Shown here one piece after another: positions 62,344 to 64,000 of a stretch of 64,000 nucleotides of DNA. Under the pieces are notes generated by a model. That model saw only the letters and a program-made list of their open reading frames with translations, did no database searches and was not told where the DNA came from. Position 1 is the first letter of the stretch. Each line of letters opens with the position of its first letter. Source of the DNA: CAUZIR01 sp034421295 (GTDB taxonomy: Bacteria; Chloroflexota; Dehalococcoidia; Lucifugimonadales; UBA2962); contig DAOUKM010000018.1 in the NCBI GenBank assembly GCA_034421295.1, forward strand, positions 27,848-91,847. Direction: 5' to 3'. The translations under genes were made by a program, and so were the position numbers.

Positions 62344-63284
62344 TAGTACTTGATCCTCGGGTCAAACACTGCGTATGAGAGATCGGTAAGAAGATTCACA
62401 ACCACCTGCAGGACCGCCACTATGAGCATCGCTCCCTGGATCACCGGGTAGTCGCGCCGCACGATCGAGTCGACGATCAGCCGGCCGATGCCCGGCACCG
62501 CGAAGACCTGCTCGGTGACCACGATCCCCGCGAACAGCTCGGCGATCCCCCAGCCTACGACGGTCACTATCGGAAGGGCCGCGTTCTTGAGCGCGTGCCT
62601 GATCAGCACGCTCGACTCGGCCAGGCCCTTCGCCCTGGCCGTCCTGATGTAGTCCTCGCGCAGCACCTCGATCATCGTCGCCCTGGTCATCCTCACCAGG
62701 AAGGCCCAGAAGATGATCGCGGTCGCAAGGCTGGGCAAGATCAGCCTGTGAAGGAACCGCCCGAAGTGCTCCTCTGGAGGCACGTAGCCCGCCGCCGGGA
62801 ACCATGGCAACTCGAGCGCGAACGCCTTTATTAACAGGAACCCCAGGAAGAAGATCGGGATCGAAAAGCCCAGGGAGCTGAACACCATTATCGACCTGTC
62901 GACCCAGGTATTGGCCTTCCAGGCCGCCAGCACCCCCAGCGGTATTGATATCGGTAACGTTAAGAGCTCCGTCATGATGGCGATCGAGATCGTGGGAACA
63001 ACCCGCTGCTCGATCAGCCTGATCACTGGAATCTTGGAGTTGATCGACTTGCCCAGATCACCGGAGAGAATGTCCTTTAGGTAGATACCTAACTGGGTGA
63101 TTATGGGCCTGTCGAGTCCCAGGTCCTTGCGGATTGCCTCGATCTGCCACTGGGGCGCATCCTTGCCGGCGATGATGGCGGCTGGATCGCCTCCAGACAC
63201 CCTGAGCACAGCGAAGATGATGACCGCCAGTATGAACAGGACCGGTATCGAGGCCACCAGGCGCTGGAGTAGATACCTTTGCAC
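62343..63284 (-). CDS. DppB/OppB-type ABC transporter permease
   Basis: This 313-residue membrane protein has the typical N-terminus LLQRLVASIPVLFILAVIIF, a long extracellular loop with GGDPAAIIAGKDAPQWQIEA, and the EAA motif RTARAKGLAESSVLIRHALK. It is the channel partner of the DppC-type protein encoded directly downstream. The substrate is not evident. The only family 5 binding protein in the window is at 16211-17932, far away. Confidence 0.93.
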   Translation of the reverse strand: MQRYLLQRLVASIPVLFILAVIIFAVLRVSGGDPAAIIAGKDAPQWQIEAIRKDLGLDRPIITQLGIYLKDILSGDLGKSINSKIPVIRLIEQRVVPTISIAIMTELLTLPISIPLGVLAAWKANTWVDRSIMVFSSLGFSIPIFFLGFLLIKAFALELPWFPAAGYVPPEEHFGRFLHRLILPSLATAIIFWAFLVRMTRATMIEVLREDYIRTARAKGLAESSVLIRHALKNAALPIVTVVGWGIAELFAGIVVTEQVFAVPGIGRLIVDSIVRRDYPVIQGAMLIVAVLQVVVNLLTDLSYAVFDPRIKY

Positions 63285-63831
63285 CTCAACCTCCCAACTA
63301 CTGACTAGACGGAGCGATTCGGAAAGTGACTGTACGCAAACGACATAGGCACCAAGACGATGCCACAGGTGTGCCGGTACCCTACACAGCGGCCCGCCGG
63401 GGTGTCAACCCCACCTGAGAAATCGACCGTTCCGCACCCTGCCGCCCGGGTCGGCCGCCCCGAAGCGTGGCCCGCAAGTCTCCTGACCGGTCGGCCCTCA
63501 CGTCTCTCCAGTCCGTCAGGGTCAACCGTGATAGATACAGCCTATCAGCCGAAAGGATCGGCGAATTCCCAGCGTCCCTTCCACACGTTAGTCCTCCGGT
63601 AAACCTCCGCCTATCAGCACAGCCTTCCGGTGCCTGCCGGCGGGCGGGCGGGCTCCTTCCCTAGCGGTTCACTGCCTCGGTTTGCACCCGCCTGTTGCGG
63701 GAGTTTCACGCGATGTGTAATATACCCCGCAATATCTTGGGTAGGTAAGCTCTCCAAGCACTATACATAGGGCTCTACGCCGCGATGAGACATCCCTATC
63801 CGCCGTCCCCATTTCCCCTCAGGAGCGACGC
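63285..63831. other. Intergenic region between divergent genes
   Basis: About 550 bases lie between the permease operon and the amidase gene. Promoters for both must lie here. I see no coding frame with a ribosome-binding site, no RNA gene and no strong repeat. Confidence 0.4.
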
Positions 63832-64000
63832 TTGAGAGAGCCGCTCACCCACCTTGACGCGGCCGAGATGGCTCGGCTGGTGGCCCACGGCGAGCTTTCG
63901 CCCGTCGAACTCGTGCAGGCCCATGTCGACCGGATAGACGAGATGAACGGCGAGGTGAACGCCGTGGTCGCAGCTGCGGCCGATGCGCTCGAGAGGGCCA
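63832..64000 (+). CDS. Amidase signature family enzyme, N-terminal part (runs off the window)
   Basis: TTG 63832 lies six bases after AGGAG. The first 56 residues (LTHLDAAEMARLVAHGELSP, VELVQAHVDRIDEMNGEVNA, then VVAAAADALERA) match the N-terminal helices of amidases and GatA-like proteins, in which the order LVxxGELSPVELVxAxLxRI is typical. The Ser-Ser-Lys catalytic region lies beyond the window, so neither the activity nor the full length can be checked. Confidence 0.85.
   Translation, partial: MREPLTHLDAAEMARLVAHGELSPVELVQAHVDRIDEMNGEVNAVVAAAADALERA

Overview
This window looks like a chromosomal segment of an uncultured, high-GC bacterium, most likely a Chloroflexota (Dehalococcoidia/SAR202-like) lineage. 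That placement is an inference. It rests on many secreted lipoproteins with Thr/Pro-rich linkers after the lipobox, several substrate-binding proteins, paired FG-GAP/UnbV proteins, and frequent GTG or TTG starts behind good Shine-Dalgarno sequences. No rRNA or marker gene in the window fixes the taxonomy.

Layout. Positions 1-4360 are gene-poor and scarred: a tRNA-Thr 3' half, an IS1595-type transposase remnant, an uncharacterised three-gene operon of small membrane proteins and lipoproteins, an excisionase-like HTH protein, and intact tRNA-Gly(CCC) and tRNA-Ile(GAT). Positions 4587-7526 hold a zinc-uptake locus (zur-znuA-znuC-znuB). The regulator and binding protein are intact, but the ATPase and permease are internally deleted pseudogenes. 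Positions 8639-11885 are a SAM methyltransferase gene split by a 2,409-bp IS1-like transposon with 20-bp terminal inverted repeats and a 10-bp target duplication. Removing the element restores a 275-residue reading frame. The transposon carries several unrecognised small genes and a symmetrical divergent promoter.

Positions 12435-20881 encode an FG-GAP/UnbV protein, two duplicated pentapeptide-repeat lipoproteins, a family 5 solute-binding lipoprotein, a HAD hydrolase and a CPA2 antiporter with CBS domains. Positions 21263-33846 are a four-gene biosynthetic operon and the main feature of the window. It has a 3,463-residue polyketide/fatty-acid synthase (KS-AT-DH-cMT-psiKR-ER-KR-ACP-KS-AT0), a discrete ACP, a Sfp-type phosphopantetheinyl transferase and an alpha/beta hydrolase. 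The first module has all the domains for an iteratively acting, fully reducing, C-methylating synthase, so a methyl-branched fatty acyl chain is the likely product. The second module is a KS followed by an AT that has lost its catalytic Ser and, apparently, its His. An SDR-type protein and another methyltransferase follow.

Positions 36112-50636 hold ordinary chromosomal genes: a glycosyltransferase, a purine/uracil permease fused to an ATPase-like domain, a LivJ-type binding protein, a peroxiredoxin, DUF488, an AddAB helicase-nuclease pair, and a soluble transhydrogenase. Positions 50995-64000 encode YbjQ, PPC-domain and kelch lipoproteins, a small catabolic set (PLP enzyme, VOC protein, enolase-superfamily enzyme, Gfo/Idh/MocA dehydrogenase), a second FG-GAP/UnbV lipoprotein, a DppBC-type permease pair, and the start of an amidase that runs off the end.
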